From Mycobacterium intracellulare ATCC 13950 (GTDB lineage: Bacteria > Actinomycetota > Actinomycetes > Mycobacteriales > Mycobacteriaceae), in NCBI RefSeq assembly GCF_000277125.1, contig NC_016946.1:1178001-1242000 (forward strand): a stretch of 64,000 nucleotides of DNA, in the 5' to 3' direction. The position numbers and the translations under genes were made by a program. Every line of letters begins with the position of its first letter. Within the stretch, counting starts at the first letter, position 1. Below are positions 36,981 to 44,962 of this stretch, one piece after another. The notes below the pieces were generated by a model that was given only the letters and a program-made list of their open reading frames with translations, was not told the origin of the DNA and ran no database searches.

Positions 36981-37595
36981 TCAGTCGGCGGGCGGGCGTG
37001 ACGCCCGCGGCGGGATCACGGTGTCGACGATGAGGGCCAGCTCGCGGCGGTTCGGCGGCGACCCGTTCAGCAGGAAGTGCTGGTTGATCAGCGCCGAGCC
37101 GATCCGGGCTGTCAGCGGTGTGATCGCCGTCGGATCGAGGTCGCCGTCGTCCACGGCGGCCTGCAGGATCGATTCGACGATTTGCAGGCGCGGGCGCACC
37201 ACGGCATCGGCGAAGATGGCCCGCATCTCGGGTTCGTGCAGGAGCTGATGGATGACGTCCAAACTGGGGAAGGCGGTCTTTCCGGCCAGCAGGTCACGCT
37301 GGGCGGTGAACATCGCCAGCAGGTTCTCCCGGGCCGAGCGGCCGGACCGCAGCTCGGGCACCGGTGGCAGCGCGAAAACCAAAGCGGCGTGCACCAGCTC
37401 GCACTTGGTGTCCCAGCGCCGGTAGAGCGCGGCCTTGCCGGTGTGGGCGCGCGCCGCGATCCCCTCCATGGTCAGGCTCCCGTACCCGACTTCGGTCAGT
37501 TCGGCCAGGGTGGCCTCGTAGAGGGCGCGTTCGAGGACCTCGCCTCGCCGGCGGCTCCGGTTGCCGGTCCGGTCTGCGTCCGTGAGCTGAGGCAT
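36981..37595 (-). CDS. TetR family transcriptional regulator
   Basis: TetR repressor of 204 residues, counterpart of Mtb Rv1167c (about 201). The N-terminal helix-turn-helix reads [29 protein letters not shown] (residues about 30-60). The C-terminal ligand domain belongs to the TetR_C_16-like group ([20 protein letters not shown]). ATG 37595 is chosen; the frame to 37688 overlaps mshB antisense. It is divergent from mshB with 56 bases between starts, so mshB or the gene itself could be regulated. In Mtb a PE11/PPE17 pair lies between these two genes; here they are adjacent. Confidence 0.92.
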   Translation of the reverse strand: MPQLTDADRTGNRSRRRGEVLERALYEATLAELTEVGYGSLTMEGIAARAHTGKAALYRRWDTKCELVHAALVFALPPVPELRSGRSARENLLAMFTAQRDLLAGKTAFPSLDVIHQLLHEPEMRAIFADAVVRPRLQIVESILQAAVDDGDLDPTAITPLTARIGSALINQHFLLNGSPPNRRELALIVDTVIPPRASRPPAD

Positions 37596-37651
37596 TTCTT
37601 GATAGTAGCCGTGCGCGTTCCTATCTGCTGCTTGTCGGTAGGGTGCCGTCC

Positions 37652-38566
37652 ATGCCTGAGACGCCGCGGCTGCTGTTCGTCCACGCACATCCCGACGACG
37701 AAAGCCTCGGCACCGGCGCCACCATCGCCCACTACGCCGCCCGCGGCGCCGACGTCCGCGTGGTCACCTGCACGCTCGGCGAGGAGGGCGAGGTGATCGG
37801 CGATCGGTGGGCCGAACTCGCCGTCGATCGCGCCGACCAGCTCGGCGGCTACCGGATCGGCGAATTGACCGCCGCGTTGCGGGCGCTCGGGGTCGGTGGA
37901 CCCCGATATCTCGGCGGCGCGGGCCGGTGGCGCGATTCGGGCATGCGCGGCACCCCCACGCGGCACCGGCAACGATTCATCGACGCCGACGAGCGCGAGA
38001 CCGTCGGCGCGCTGGTGGCCCTGATCCGCGAGCAGCGCCCCCACGTCGTCGTCACCTACGACCCGGCGGGCGGCTATGGCCATCCCGATCACGTGCACGC
38101 GCACACGGTGACGACGGCGGCCGTAGCGGCGGCCGGCTCGTCGGGCGGCGCTGCCGCGTTTCCCGGCGAGCCGTGGGCCGTGCCGAAGTTCTACTGGTCG
38201 GTCTTTTCCACCCGGGCGTTCGAGGCCGGCCTGGCCGCGCTGACGCCCGAGGATCTGCGGCCGGAGTGGTCGCTCCCGTCCGAAGAGGAGTTCACGTTCG
38301 GATACGACGACGGCGACATCGACGCCGTCGTCGAGACCGATGAGGATGCGCTGGCCGCCAAGCGGGTGGCGCTCGCGGCGCACGCCACCCAAGTGGTGGT
38401 CGGGCCCACCGGTCGCGCCTGCGCCCTGTCCAACAACGTGGCCCTGCCGATCGTGGGGGAGGAGCACTACGTCCTGGCCGCCGGCGACGCGGGGGAGCGC
38501 GACGGGCGTGGCTGGGAGACGGATCTGCTCGCAGGGCTCGATCTGACCGCGACCCGTACGCGGTAG
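37652..38566 (+). CDS. mshB: GlcNAc-Ins deacetylase MshB
   Basis: Zinc metal-dependent deacetylase of 304 residues (Mtb Rv1170, 303). It removes acetyl from 1-O-(2-acetamido-2-deoxyglucosyl)-myo-inositol in mycothiol biosynthesis. The zinc ligands His13 and Asp16 (VHAHPDDES) and His147 (GHPDHVH) are in place, and Asp15 is the general base. ATG 37652 aligns with the Mtb N-terminus; GTG 37643 would add three residues. The fold is the LmbE-like Rossmann type, cytosolic. A mycothiol-dependent isomerase-like protein is encoded at 41919. Confidence 0.96.
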   Translation: MPETPRLLFVHAHPDDESLGTGATIAHYAARGADVRVVTCTLGEEGEVIGDRWAELAVDRADQLGGYRIGELTAALRALGVGGPRYLGGAGRWRDSGMRGTPTRHRQRFIDADERETVGALVALIREQRPHVVVTYDPAGGYGHPDHVHAHTVTTAAVAAAGSSGGAAAFPGEPWAVPKFYWSVFSTRAFEAGLAALTPEDLRPEWSLPSEEEFTFGYDDGDIDAVVETDEDALAAKRVALAAHATQVVVGPTGRACALSNNVALPIVGEEHYVLAAGDAGERDGRGWETDLLAGLDLTATRTR

Positions 38567-38599
38567 GCTGCCAAACAGGCAGCCACGGAAGGAATTCGC

Positions 38600-38707
38600 A
38601 TGGACCCCGACCTGGACCCTAATCAGCAGCACTGGCAGGACCGGCTCGACAGCCTGCAGTGGGTTATCGGCTCGATACTCTCCAACATCGACAGCGTTCC
38701 GACCTGA
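38600..38707 (+). CDS. Candidate 35-residue small protein
   Basis: ORF beginning MDPDLDPNQQHWQDRLDSLQ and ending IDSVPT, with a strong GGAAGGA ribosome-binding site at 38587-38593. It is acidic at the N-terminus and has an amphipathic helix with two Trp. It starts 33 bases after mshB and its stop overlaps the probable beginning of the next membrane protein gene, suggesting a leader-type or coupled small gene. No family is recognised. Confidence 0.5.
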   Translation: MDPDLDPNQQHWQDRLDSLQWVIGSILSNIDSVPT

Positions 38708-39120
38708 CCGACACCCAGCCTCGCGTCGCGTCCGTCGAGGACGGCGGCGCCACAGACCCCGCGATCCGTTTCGTTGTCCTGTCCCTCCTGGCGGTCGATG
38801 GGGTTCTGTCCGCACTAGCCGGGGCCCTGCTGCTGCCTTTCTATATCGGGACGGTTCCGTTTCCCCTCAGCGGATTGATTTCCGGGCTGGTCAACGCGGC
38901 CCTGGTGTGGGCCGCGGGGCGGTGGACCCGGTCACCCCGGTTGGCGGCGCTGCCGCTGTGGACGTGGTTGCTGACGGTGGCGGTGATCAGCATGGGCGGA
39001 CCGGCCGACGACGTCATCCTGGGTGGTCGCGGCCTGATGGCCTACGGGGCCCTGCTGCTGTTGGTGCTCGGCGTCGTGCCGCCGGTCTGGGTGCTGTGGC
39101 GGCGCGGCCGCGGCGGTTGA
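38659..39120 (+). CDS. Small integral membrane protein (Rv1171-like)
   Basis: Membrane protein of about 138-153 residues with four hydrophobic segments (FVVLSLLAVDGVLSALAGALLL, GLISGLVNAALVW, LWTWLLTVAVISM, ALLLLVLGVVPPVWVL) and a short basic C-terminus RRGRGG. GTG 38659 opens the frame but its first 15 codons overlap the small ORF at 38600. The Thr/Asp-rich segment LTDTQPR starting at a CTG at 38704, which overlaps that ORF's TGA, may be the real N-terminus. It matches Mtb Rv1171 by place and type. Function is unknown; it lies in the mshB transcript. Confidence 0.75.
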   Translation: MGYRLDTLQHRQRSDLTDTQPRVASVEDGGATDPAIRFVVLSLLAVDGVLSALAGALLLPFYIGTVPFPLSGLISGLVNAALVWAAGRWTRSPRLAALPLWTWLLTVAVISMGGPADDVILGGRGLMAYGALLLLVLGVVPPVWVLWRRGRGG

Positions 39121-39318
39121 TCTCGGCCTGTGGCGAGTGGACATTTCGGCCGGGATGTCGCCCGCTTGCGCCTACGGGCGTGGGTCTACTGTTGACTGTT
39201 GCCCATACGGGACCCGCCATGGGTGTCACGAATTCACATGTTGGGACGCACGGATGAAATTCGATCGTGGGGAAGTTACACCAAGGTGCTGTTGACTCCG
39301 GGCGAGGAGCCTACCGCT

Positions 39319-41880
39319 TTGCCTGATCCACAGATTCCGGCGAAGGCCAGTGCGTCGAGGGCCGACGCGTCGGCGCTGCGACGGGTATTGCGGCGGGCCC
39401 GAGATGGCGTTGCACTCAACGTCGACGAGGCGGCGCTCGCGATGACCGCGCGCGGCGCGGATCTGGCCGACCTGTGCGCGAGTGCGGCGCGGGTGCGCGA
39501 CGCGGGCCTGGAGTCGGCCGGACGGCGCGGCCCCGGCGGCGGGCTGCCGATCACGTACTCCCGCAAGGTCTTTATCCCGGTCACCCATCTGTGCCGCGAC
39601 ACCTGTCATTACTGCACCTTCGTCACCGTGCCCGGCAAGCTGCGCGCCCAGGGCGCCGGCATGTACCTCGAACCCGACGAGATCCTCGACATCGCCCGCC
39701 GCGGCGGCGAACTCGGTTGCAAGGAAGCGCTATTCACGCTGGGGGATCGGCCGGAGGATCGGTGGCCGGAGGCGCGTGAGTGGCTCGGTCAACGGGGCTA
39801 CGATTCGACGCTGTCCTACGTGCGGGCGATGGCGATCCGGGTGCTCGAGGAAACCGGGTTGTTGCCACACTTGAACCCCGGCGTGATGAGTTGGTCGGAA
39901 ATGGCGCGCCTCAAGCCGGTGGCGCCGTCGATGGGCATGATGCTCGAGACGACCTCGCGGCGGCTGTTCGAGACGAAAGGGCTTGCGCACTACGGCAGCC
40001 CGGACAAAGATCCGGCGGTCCGGTTGCGCGCCTTGACCGATGCGGGCCGACTGTCGATTCCGTTCACCACCGGCCTGCTGGTCGGCATCGGCGAGACACT
40101 CGCCGAACGCGCCGACACCTTGCATGCGATCCGCAAGTCGCACAAGGAGTTCGGCCATGTGCAAGAGGTGATCGTGCAGAACTTCCGGGCCAAGGAACAC
40201 ACCGCCATGGCCGCGGTCCCCGACGCCGGCATCGAGGATTACCTGGCGACGGTGGCGGTGGCGCGGCTGGTGCTCGGCCCGGGGATGCGTATCCAGGCGC
40301 CGCCGAACCTGGTCTCGCGCGAGCAGTGCCTGGCGCTGGTCGGCGCCGGAGTCGACGACTGGGGCGGTGTCTCGCCGCTGACGCCCGACCACGTCAACCC
40401 GGAGCGGCCGTGGCCGGCCCTGGACGAATTGGCCGCCGTCACCGCCGAAGCCGGTTACGAGCTGGTCCAGCGGCTGACCGCGCAACCCAAATACGTGCAG
40501 GGCGGCGCGGCCTGGATCGACCCGCGGGTGTCCGGACACGTGGCGGCGCTGGCCGACCCGGCGACCGGCCTGGCCCGTGACGTCAACCCGGTCGGGTTGC
40601 CGTGGCAGGAGCCCGACGACGTCGGTTCGGTGGGCCGGGTCGACCTCAACGCGGCGATCGACAGCGAGGGCCGCAACACAGAAACCCGCAGCGATATCGA
40701 CAGCGCGTTCGGCGACTGGGAATCGATCCGGGCGCACGTCCACGAGTTGGCCGCGCAGGGCGCCAAAGCGCCAGAACGCCTGGACACCGACGTGCTTGCC
40801 GCGCTGCGCTCCGCGGAACGCGACCCCGCCGGGTGCAGCGACAACGAATACCTGTCACTGGCCACCGCCGACGGTCCCGCGCTGGAAGCGGTTGCCGCAC
40901 TGGCGGATTCGTTACGCCGCGACACCGTCGGTGACGACGTGACGTTCGTGGTCAACCGCAACATCAACTTCACCAACATCTGCTACACCGGCTGCCGGTT
41001 CTGCGCGTTCGCGCAGCGCAAGGGCGACGCCGACGCGTATTCGCTGTCCACCGACGAGGTCGCCGACCGCGCCTGGGAGGCGCACGTCGAGGGCGCCACC
41101 GAGGTGTGCATGCAGGGCGGCATCGACCCCGAGCTGCCGGTCACCGGCTACGCCGACCTGGTCCGGGCCGTCAAGGCGAGGGTGCCGTCGATGCACGTGC
41201 ACGCGTTCTCTCCGATGGAGATCGCCAACGGTGTGACCAAGAGCGGGTTGAGCGTTCGCGACTGGCTGACCAGCCTGCGCGAGGCGGGCCTGGACACCAT
41301 CCCGGGCACCGCCGCCGAAATACTGGACGACGAGGTGCGCTGGGTGCTGACCAAGGGCAAGTTGCCGACGTCGATGTGGATCGAGATCGTCACCACCGCG
41401 CACGAGGTCGGGCTGCGGTCGTCGTCGACGATGATGTACGGCCACGTCGACAGCCCGCGCCACTGGGTGGGCCATCTCAACGTGCTGCGCGACATCCAGG
41501 ACCGCACCGGCGGTTTCACCGAGTTCGTGCCGCTACCGTTCGTGCACCAGAGTTCGCCGCTGTATCTGGCCGGCGCGGCCCGGCCCGGACCCACCCATCG
41601 CGACAACCGAGCCGTACACGCGCTGGCGCGAATCATGTTGCACGGCCGCATCTCCCAGATCCAGACCAGCTGGGTCAAGCTCGGTGTCGAGCGCACGCAG
41701 GTGATGCTGGGCGGCGGCGCCAACGACCTGGGCGGCACGCTGATGGAAGAAACCATCTCGCGCATGGCCGGTTCGGAACACGGGTCGGCCAAGACGGTCG
41801 CCGAGCTGACCGCGATCGCCGAGGGCATCGGGCGACCCGCGCGCCAGCGCACCACCGACTACACACCGTTGGCCGCCTGA
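39319..41880 (+). CDS. fbiC: 7,8-didemethyl-8-hydroxy-5-deazariboflavin synthase FbiC
   Basis: Bifunctional radical SAM enzyme of 853 residues (Mtb Rv1173, 856), fusing CofG and CofH. It makes the FO chromophore of coenzyme F420 from tyrosine and 5-amino-6-ribitylamino-uracil. The N-terminal half has the CxxxCxxC cluster motif CRDTCHYC (about residue 95) and the C-terminal half has CYTGCRFC (about residue 555), each binding a 4Fe-4S cluster. TTG 39319 is preferred: GCGAGGAG lies 9 bases upstream and the length then matches the family. The frame is open to 39199 with other TTG/GTG options. The 198 bases before it hold no other gene. Confidence 0.95.
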   Translation: MPDPQIPAKASASRADASALRRVLRRARDGVALNVDEAALAMTARGADLADLCASAARVRDAGLESAGRRGPGGGLPITYSRKVFIPVTHLCRDTCHYCTFVTVPGKLRAQGAGMYLEPDEILDIARRGGELGCKEALFTLGDRPEDRWPEAREWLGQRGYDSTLSYVRAMAIRVLEETGLLPHLNPGVMSWSEMARLKPVAPSMGMMLETTSRRLFETKGLAHYGSPDKDPAVRLRALTDAGRLSIPFTTGLLVGIGETLAERADTLHAIRKSHKEFGHVQEVIVQNFRAKEHTAMAAVPDAGIEDYLATVAVARLVLGPGMRIQAPPNLVSREQCLALVGAGVDDWGGVSPLTPDHVNPERPWPALDELAAVTAEAGYELVQRLTAQPKYVQGGAAWIDPRVSGHVAALADPATGLARDVNPVGLPWQEPDDVGSVGRVDLNAAIDSEGRNTETRSDIDSAFGDWESIRAHVHELAAQGAKAPERLDTDVLAALRSAERDPAGCSDNEYLSLATADGPALEAVAALADSLRRDTVGDDVTFVVNRNINFTNICYTGCRFCAFAQRKGDADAYSLSTDEVADRAWEAHVEGATEVCMQGGIDPELPVTGYADLVRAVKARVPSMHVHAFSPMEIANGVTKSGLSVRDWLTSLREAGLDTIPGTAAEILDDEVRWVLTKGKLPTSMWIEIVTTAHEVGLRSSSTMMYGHVDSPRHWVGHLNVLRDIQDRTGGFTEFVPLPFVHQSSPLYLAGAARPGPTHRDNRAVHALARIMLHGRISQIQTSWVKLGVERTQVMLGGGANDLGGTLMEETISRMAGSEHGSAKTVAELTAIAEGIGRPARQRTTDYTPLAA

Positions 41881-41901
41881 CCGCTTGCCGGCCGGGCGCG
41901 A

Positions 41902-41913
41902 CGGGTATACCCG
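41902..41913. promoter_or_regulatory. 12-bp perfect palindrome before GTG 41919
   Basis: CGGGTATACCCG is a perfect palindrome ending 5 bases before the start codon of the isomerase-like gene. Its TATACC core could also act as a -10 for a leaderless transcript, so it may be an operator overlapping the promoter. Confidence 0.4.
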
Positions 41914-41918
41914 ACACC

Positions 41919-42683
41919 GTGACGCGACGAGTTGACGACGACCGGTTCCCGGAGTGGCGGCCATTCGCGGATGCCGTGCAACGGCACGGCCCGGACGCCG
42001 GAACCTGGTGTGAGGCCTGGACGGTGCGCGACATCGTCGTCCATCAGGCCGGAAACGCCGAAGAGCTCGCCCGGGTGCTCGGCGGCCACCTCGCCGGCCA
42101 GCCGGTGGCCACCCGCGGGTTCGAGGAGCGCGAGGGCCCGTTGCGCGCCTTGAACGACGCGGACCTGTGGGACGCGCTGCTGGACCGAATGGCCGCCCTC
42201 GGTGACGTCGCGGAGGCGGCCGAAGGGGTGCCCGCCGACACCGACGTCGCCTGGACCGGCCGCACCATGAAGGTGCCGTGGTTCGCCGAGCACATGCGCG
42301 AAGAGCTCGTCCTGCACAGCTGGGACATCACCGGCGACGAGCCCGCGGCCCAGGCGAGGCTGGCCGAACCGTGGATGACGACGCACAGCGTGCTCGCCGT
42401 TGGCAAGCCGCTGCTGGCCAAAGGCGCCAGACAGCTGGAGGCCGGCGAGCGGATCGACGCTCGGCTGCGGGCCGAGGGCACCGACGACATCGTTCTGACG
42501 GCCGGCGCGGATCAGGTCACCATCGGGTTCGCCGAGCCGGACGGCCCGGCGACCCTGGATACCGATGCGGCCGCGCGGGTGCTGCTGCTGTGGGGGCGCA
42601 GGCCCGCCGACCCGTCACGCATTCGCAGCCGCGTCGGACCGGAAACATTGGGACGCGTGCGCCGCCTGCTCGGCGGCTACTGA
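41919..42683 (+). CDS. Mycothiol-dependent maleylpyruvate isomerase-like protein
   Basis: DinB-like four-helix-bundle protein of 254 residues in the maleylpyruvate isomerase/mycothiol-dependent group. The N-terminal domain shows WTVRDIVVHQAG (WTxxD...H motif with a metal-ligand His) and a second His in EELVLHSWDITG; the C-terminal domain of about 90 residues is MDMPI_C-like. Such enzymes use mycothiol as cofactor or transfer partner, but substrates are mostly unknown. GTG 41919 is preceded by a palindrome rather than a ribosome-binding site, which suggests a leaderless start. mshB in the same window provides the cofactor pathway. Confidence 0.83.
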   Translation: MTRRVDDDRFPEWRPFADAVQRHGPDAGTWCEAWTVRDIVVHQAGNAEELARVLGGHLAGQPVATRGFEEREGPLRALNDADLWDALLDRMAALGDVAEAAEGVPADTDVAWTGRTMKVPWFAEHMREELVLHSWDITGDEPAAQARLAEPWMTTHSVLAVGKPLLAKGARQLEAGERIDARLRAEGTDDIVLTAGADQVTIGFAEPDGPATLDTDAAARVLLLWGRRPADPSRIRSRVGPETLGRVRRLLGGY

Positions 42684-42707
42684 ACTGCTTCGTACGAAGC
42701 GATCGGC

Positions 42708-43040
42708 TCAGTAGTTGTTACAGGTGACCGCGACCTGGTTGATCGTGTTGTAGTACTTCTGCGCCGCCGGCATGGCCTGGATCTGCTGGGCCATCTGCTC
42801 GCGCTTGGGCGGCGGCGCCGCCAGGAAGTTGCGGATGTAGGACTGCGCCACGGGCGACGAGTTCAACTGCTGGGCAGCTGCCGGGTCGGTCGCGTTGAGC
42901 GCCGCAATCACCTGTCCGTAGTTACAGGTGGTGTTGATGATCGCGTCCGTGGGGTCGGCGGAAGCGATCCCGGCCGCGGCGGTCAACGCCACTGCCGCGC
43001 TGCCAACCGCAACGCCCAATTTGCTCAACGACACCCTCAT
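42708..43040 (-). CDS. Secreted low-molecular-weight protein TB8.4-like
   Basis: Exported protein of 110 residues, clearly similar to Mtb Rv1174c (TB8.4), a T-cell antigen. The signal peptide has a hydrophobic core (VGSAAVALTAAAG) and cleavage after ASA near residue 28. The mature part is about 82 residues with Cys in NTTCNYGQ and a Cys near the C-terminus (VTCNNY), probably disulfide-bonded. The fold resembles the DUF5078/haemophore-like small helical family of mycobacteria. A GGGGAAGG element precedes the ATG by about 9 bases. It is secreted to culture or cell wall; molecular role is unproven. Confidence 0.93.
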   Translation of the reverse strand: MRVSLSKLGVAVGSAAVALTAAAGIASADPTDAIINTTCNYGQVIAALNATDPAAAQQLNSSPVAQSYIRNFLAAPPPKREQMAQQIQAMPAAQKYYNTINQVAVTCNNY

Positions 43041-43296
43041 GTGTGGACACCTTCCCCAGTTAATGCACCGCTCTTACGGCGAGAAAACTTGCCCAGCGGT
43101 TGCCGTCCTTCCGATGAGATTACCAGGCCCCGCGAGCGTGCTTGCAACGCAACAGATATCGAAGCCTACCCCGGGGCCGAGACTCTGCGCAGGTCAGCGC
43201 GTTGGTCGTGGTGTTCGCCCTTGGCGAAACGGGGGCCGCGTGCGGGCCCCGAGACTGTCAGTCTTAAATCGGTATTTCGACAGGCGCGCCAAATGG

Positions 43297-43323
43297 TTGA
43301 CCTGTATCTGCAACGTCTAGTAT
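43297..43323 (+). promoter_or_regulatory. Candidate SigA-type promoter for fdxC
   Basis: TTGACC at 43297-43302 and TAGTAT at 43318-43323 (15-base spacing) or TATCAG at 43321 (18-base spacing) lie about 90 bases before fdxC. The rest of 43041-43413 contains no gene that I can support; it serves as the divergent promoter region of the TB8.4-like gene and fdxC. Confidence 0.5.
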
Positions 43324-43413
43324 CAGTAACCGAAAGCTTCACCGGAAGAGGACGGACGCGCCGGTGCGAGCTGAACAGCAGCCCACATTGAGTAGTACAT
43401 GGAGGAGACGTCT

Positions 43414-43740
43414 GTGACGTACACGATCGCCGAACCCTGTGTCGACATCAAGGACAAGGCCTGTATCGAGGAGTGCCCGGTCGACTGCATCTACGAAGGC
43501 GCCCGGATGCTCTACATCCACCCCGACGAATGCGTCGACTGCGGCGCGTGCGAGCCGGTCTGCCCCGTCGAAGCGATCTACTACGAAGACGACGTGCCGG
43601 ACCAGTGGAGCCAGTACACGCAGATCAACGCCGACTTCTTCGCCGAGCTGGGATCGCCCGGCGGCGCCGCCAAGGTCGGCATGACCGAGAACGACCCGCA
43701 GGTGGTCAAGGACCTGCCACCGCAGGGCGAAGGCGACTGA
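43414..43740 (+). CDS. fdxC: 7Fe ferredoxin
   Basis: Ferredoxin of 108 residues with one 3Fe-4S and one 4Fe-4S cluster, nearly identical in the core to Mtb FdxC (Rv1177). Cys groups are seen in EPCVDIKDKACIEECPVDC and in CVDCGACEPVCP. The C-terminal ~45 residues (WSQYTQINADFFAELG) are the extension typical of actinobacterial 7Fe ferredoxins. GTG 43414 is chosen because TGGAGGAGA lies about 6 bases upstream and the N-terminus then reads VTYTIAEPC. It donates electrons to P450s or other oxidoreductases. An aminotransferase gene follows after 8 bases. Confidence 0.96.
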   Translation: MTYTIAEPCVDIKDKACIEECPVDCIYEGARMLYIHPDECVDCGACEPVCPVEAIYYEDDVPDQWSQYTQINADFFAELGSPGGAAKVGMTENDPQVVKDLPPQGEGD

Positions 43741-43748
43741 GCGACCCG

Positions 43749-44867
43749 GTGCCACACCAGCTCAAAAAGCGGCGGCCCGCCGTTTCGGCGTCCCTGCCGG
43801 AATTCCCCTGGGACACGCTGGCCGACGCGAAAGCGCAGGCCAGCGCCCACCCCGACGGGATCGTCGACCTCTCCGTCGGCACCCCGGTCGACCCGGTCGC
43901 CCCGGTGATCTCCGACGCGCTGGCCGGGGCCGGCGCGGCGTCGGGGTATCCGGCCACCGCGGGCACCGCCCGGCTGCGCGAAGCGGCGGTCGCAGCCCTG
44001 GCCCGGCGGTTCGGTGTGACCGGGCTGGCCGAGGCCGACGTGCTGCCGGTGATCGGCAGCAAGGAGCTCATCGCCTGGCTGCCGACCTTGTTGGGCCTGG
44101 GCTCCGCGGACATGATCGTGGTGCCCGAGCTGGCATACCCGACCTATGACGTCGGTGCGCGGCTGGCCGGGGCGCGGGTGCTGCGCGCGGATTCGCTCAC
44201 CCAGCTGGGCCCGCAATCGCCGGCGCTGTACTACCTGAACTCGCCGAGCAACCCGACCGGTCGGGTCCTGGGCGTCGACCACCTGCGCAAAGTCGTCGGA
44301 TGGGCCCGCGACCGGGGTTGCCTGGTGGCCTCCGACGAGTGCTACCTCGGCTTGGGCTGGGACGCCCAACCGCTGTCGATCCTGCATCCGTCGGTCTGCG
44401 ACGGCGACCACACCGGGCTGCTGGCGATCCATTCCCTGTCGAAGAGCTCGTCGCTGGCCGGGTACCGCGCCGGCTTCGTCGCCGGTGATTCCGAGCTCGT
44501 CGCCGAGCTGCTCGCGGTGCGCAAGCACGCCGGGATGATGGTGCCGAGGCCGGTGCAGGCCGCCATGGTGGCCGCCCTGCAGGACGACGCGCACGAGCTG
44601 CAACAGCGGCAGCGCTACGAGCGGCGCCGGGCCGCCCTGTTGCCGGCCCTGCGCGCGGCCGGCTTCGCGGTCGACTATTCCGAAGCCGGCCTCTATCTCT
44701 GGGTCACCCGCGGCGAGTCCTGTCACGACAGCGTCGCCTGGCTGGCGCAGCGCGGCATCCTGGTGGCCCCCGGCGAGTTCTACGGCCCGCGCGGCGCACA
44801 GCATGTGCGCGTTGCCCTGACGGCCAGCGACGAGCGGATCGCTGCCGCGGTGCGCCGGCTCGCCTGA
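43749..44867 (+). CDS. dapC: N-succinyldiaminopimelate aminotransferase-type PLP enzyme
   Basis: Fold-type I class I/II aminotransferase of about 372 residues, counterpart of Mtb Rv1178 (DapC, 362). It would transaminate N-succinyl-2-amino-6-ketopimelate in the lysine/meso-DAP pathway that feeds peptidoglycan. The cofactor Lys lies in HSLSKSSSLAGYRAGF, with NSPSNPTGRV (substrate Asn) and VASDECYLGL (Asp pairing with the pyridine N) upstream. GTG 43749 lies 8 bases after fdxC, adding about ten residues to the family start; no standard start codon exists at the exact Mtb equivalent. It is co-transcribed with fdxC. Confidence 0.9.
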   Translation: MPHQLKKRRPAVSASLPEFPWDTLADAKAQASAHPDGIVDLSVGTPVDPVAPVISDALAGAGAASGYPATAGTARLREAAVAALARRFGVTGLAEADVLPVIGSKELIAWLPTLLGLGSADMIVVPELAYPTYDVGARLAGARVLRADSLTQLGPQSPALYYLNSPSNPTGRVLGVDHLRKVVGWARDRGCLVASDECYLGLGWDAQPLSILHPSVCDGDHTGLLAIHSLSKSSSLAGYRAGFVAGDSELVAELLAVRKHAGMMVPRPVQAAMVAALQDDAHELQQRQRYERRRAALLPALRAAGFAVDYSEAGLYLWVTRGESCHDSVAWLAQRGILVAPGEFYGPRGAQHVRVALTASDERIAAAVRRLA

Positions 44868-44962
44868 CCGTCCGCAGTGCGCGCGCCGCCGCGGGCGGTC
44901 CGAACGTGCACAATGCTTCGGAGGCGTTTCACGTTCTTGAACCTCGGGTAAGGACGGTGCTT

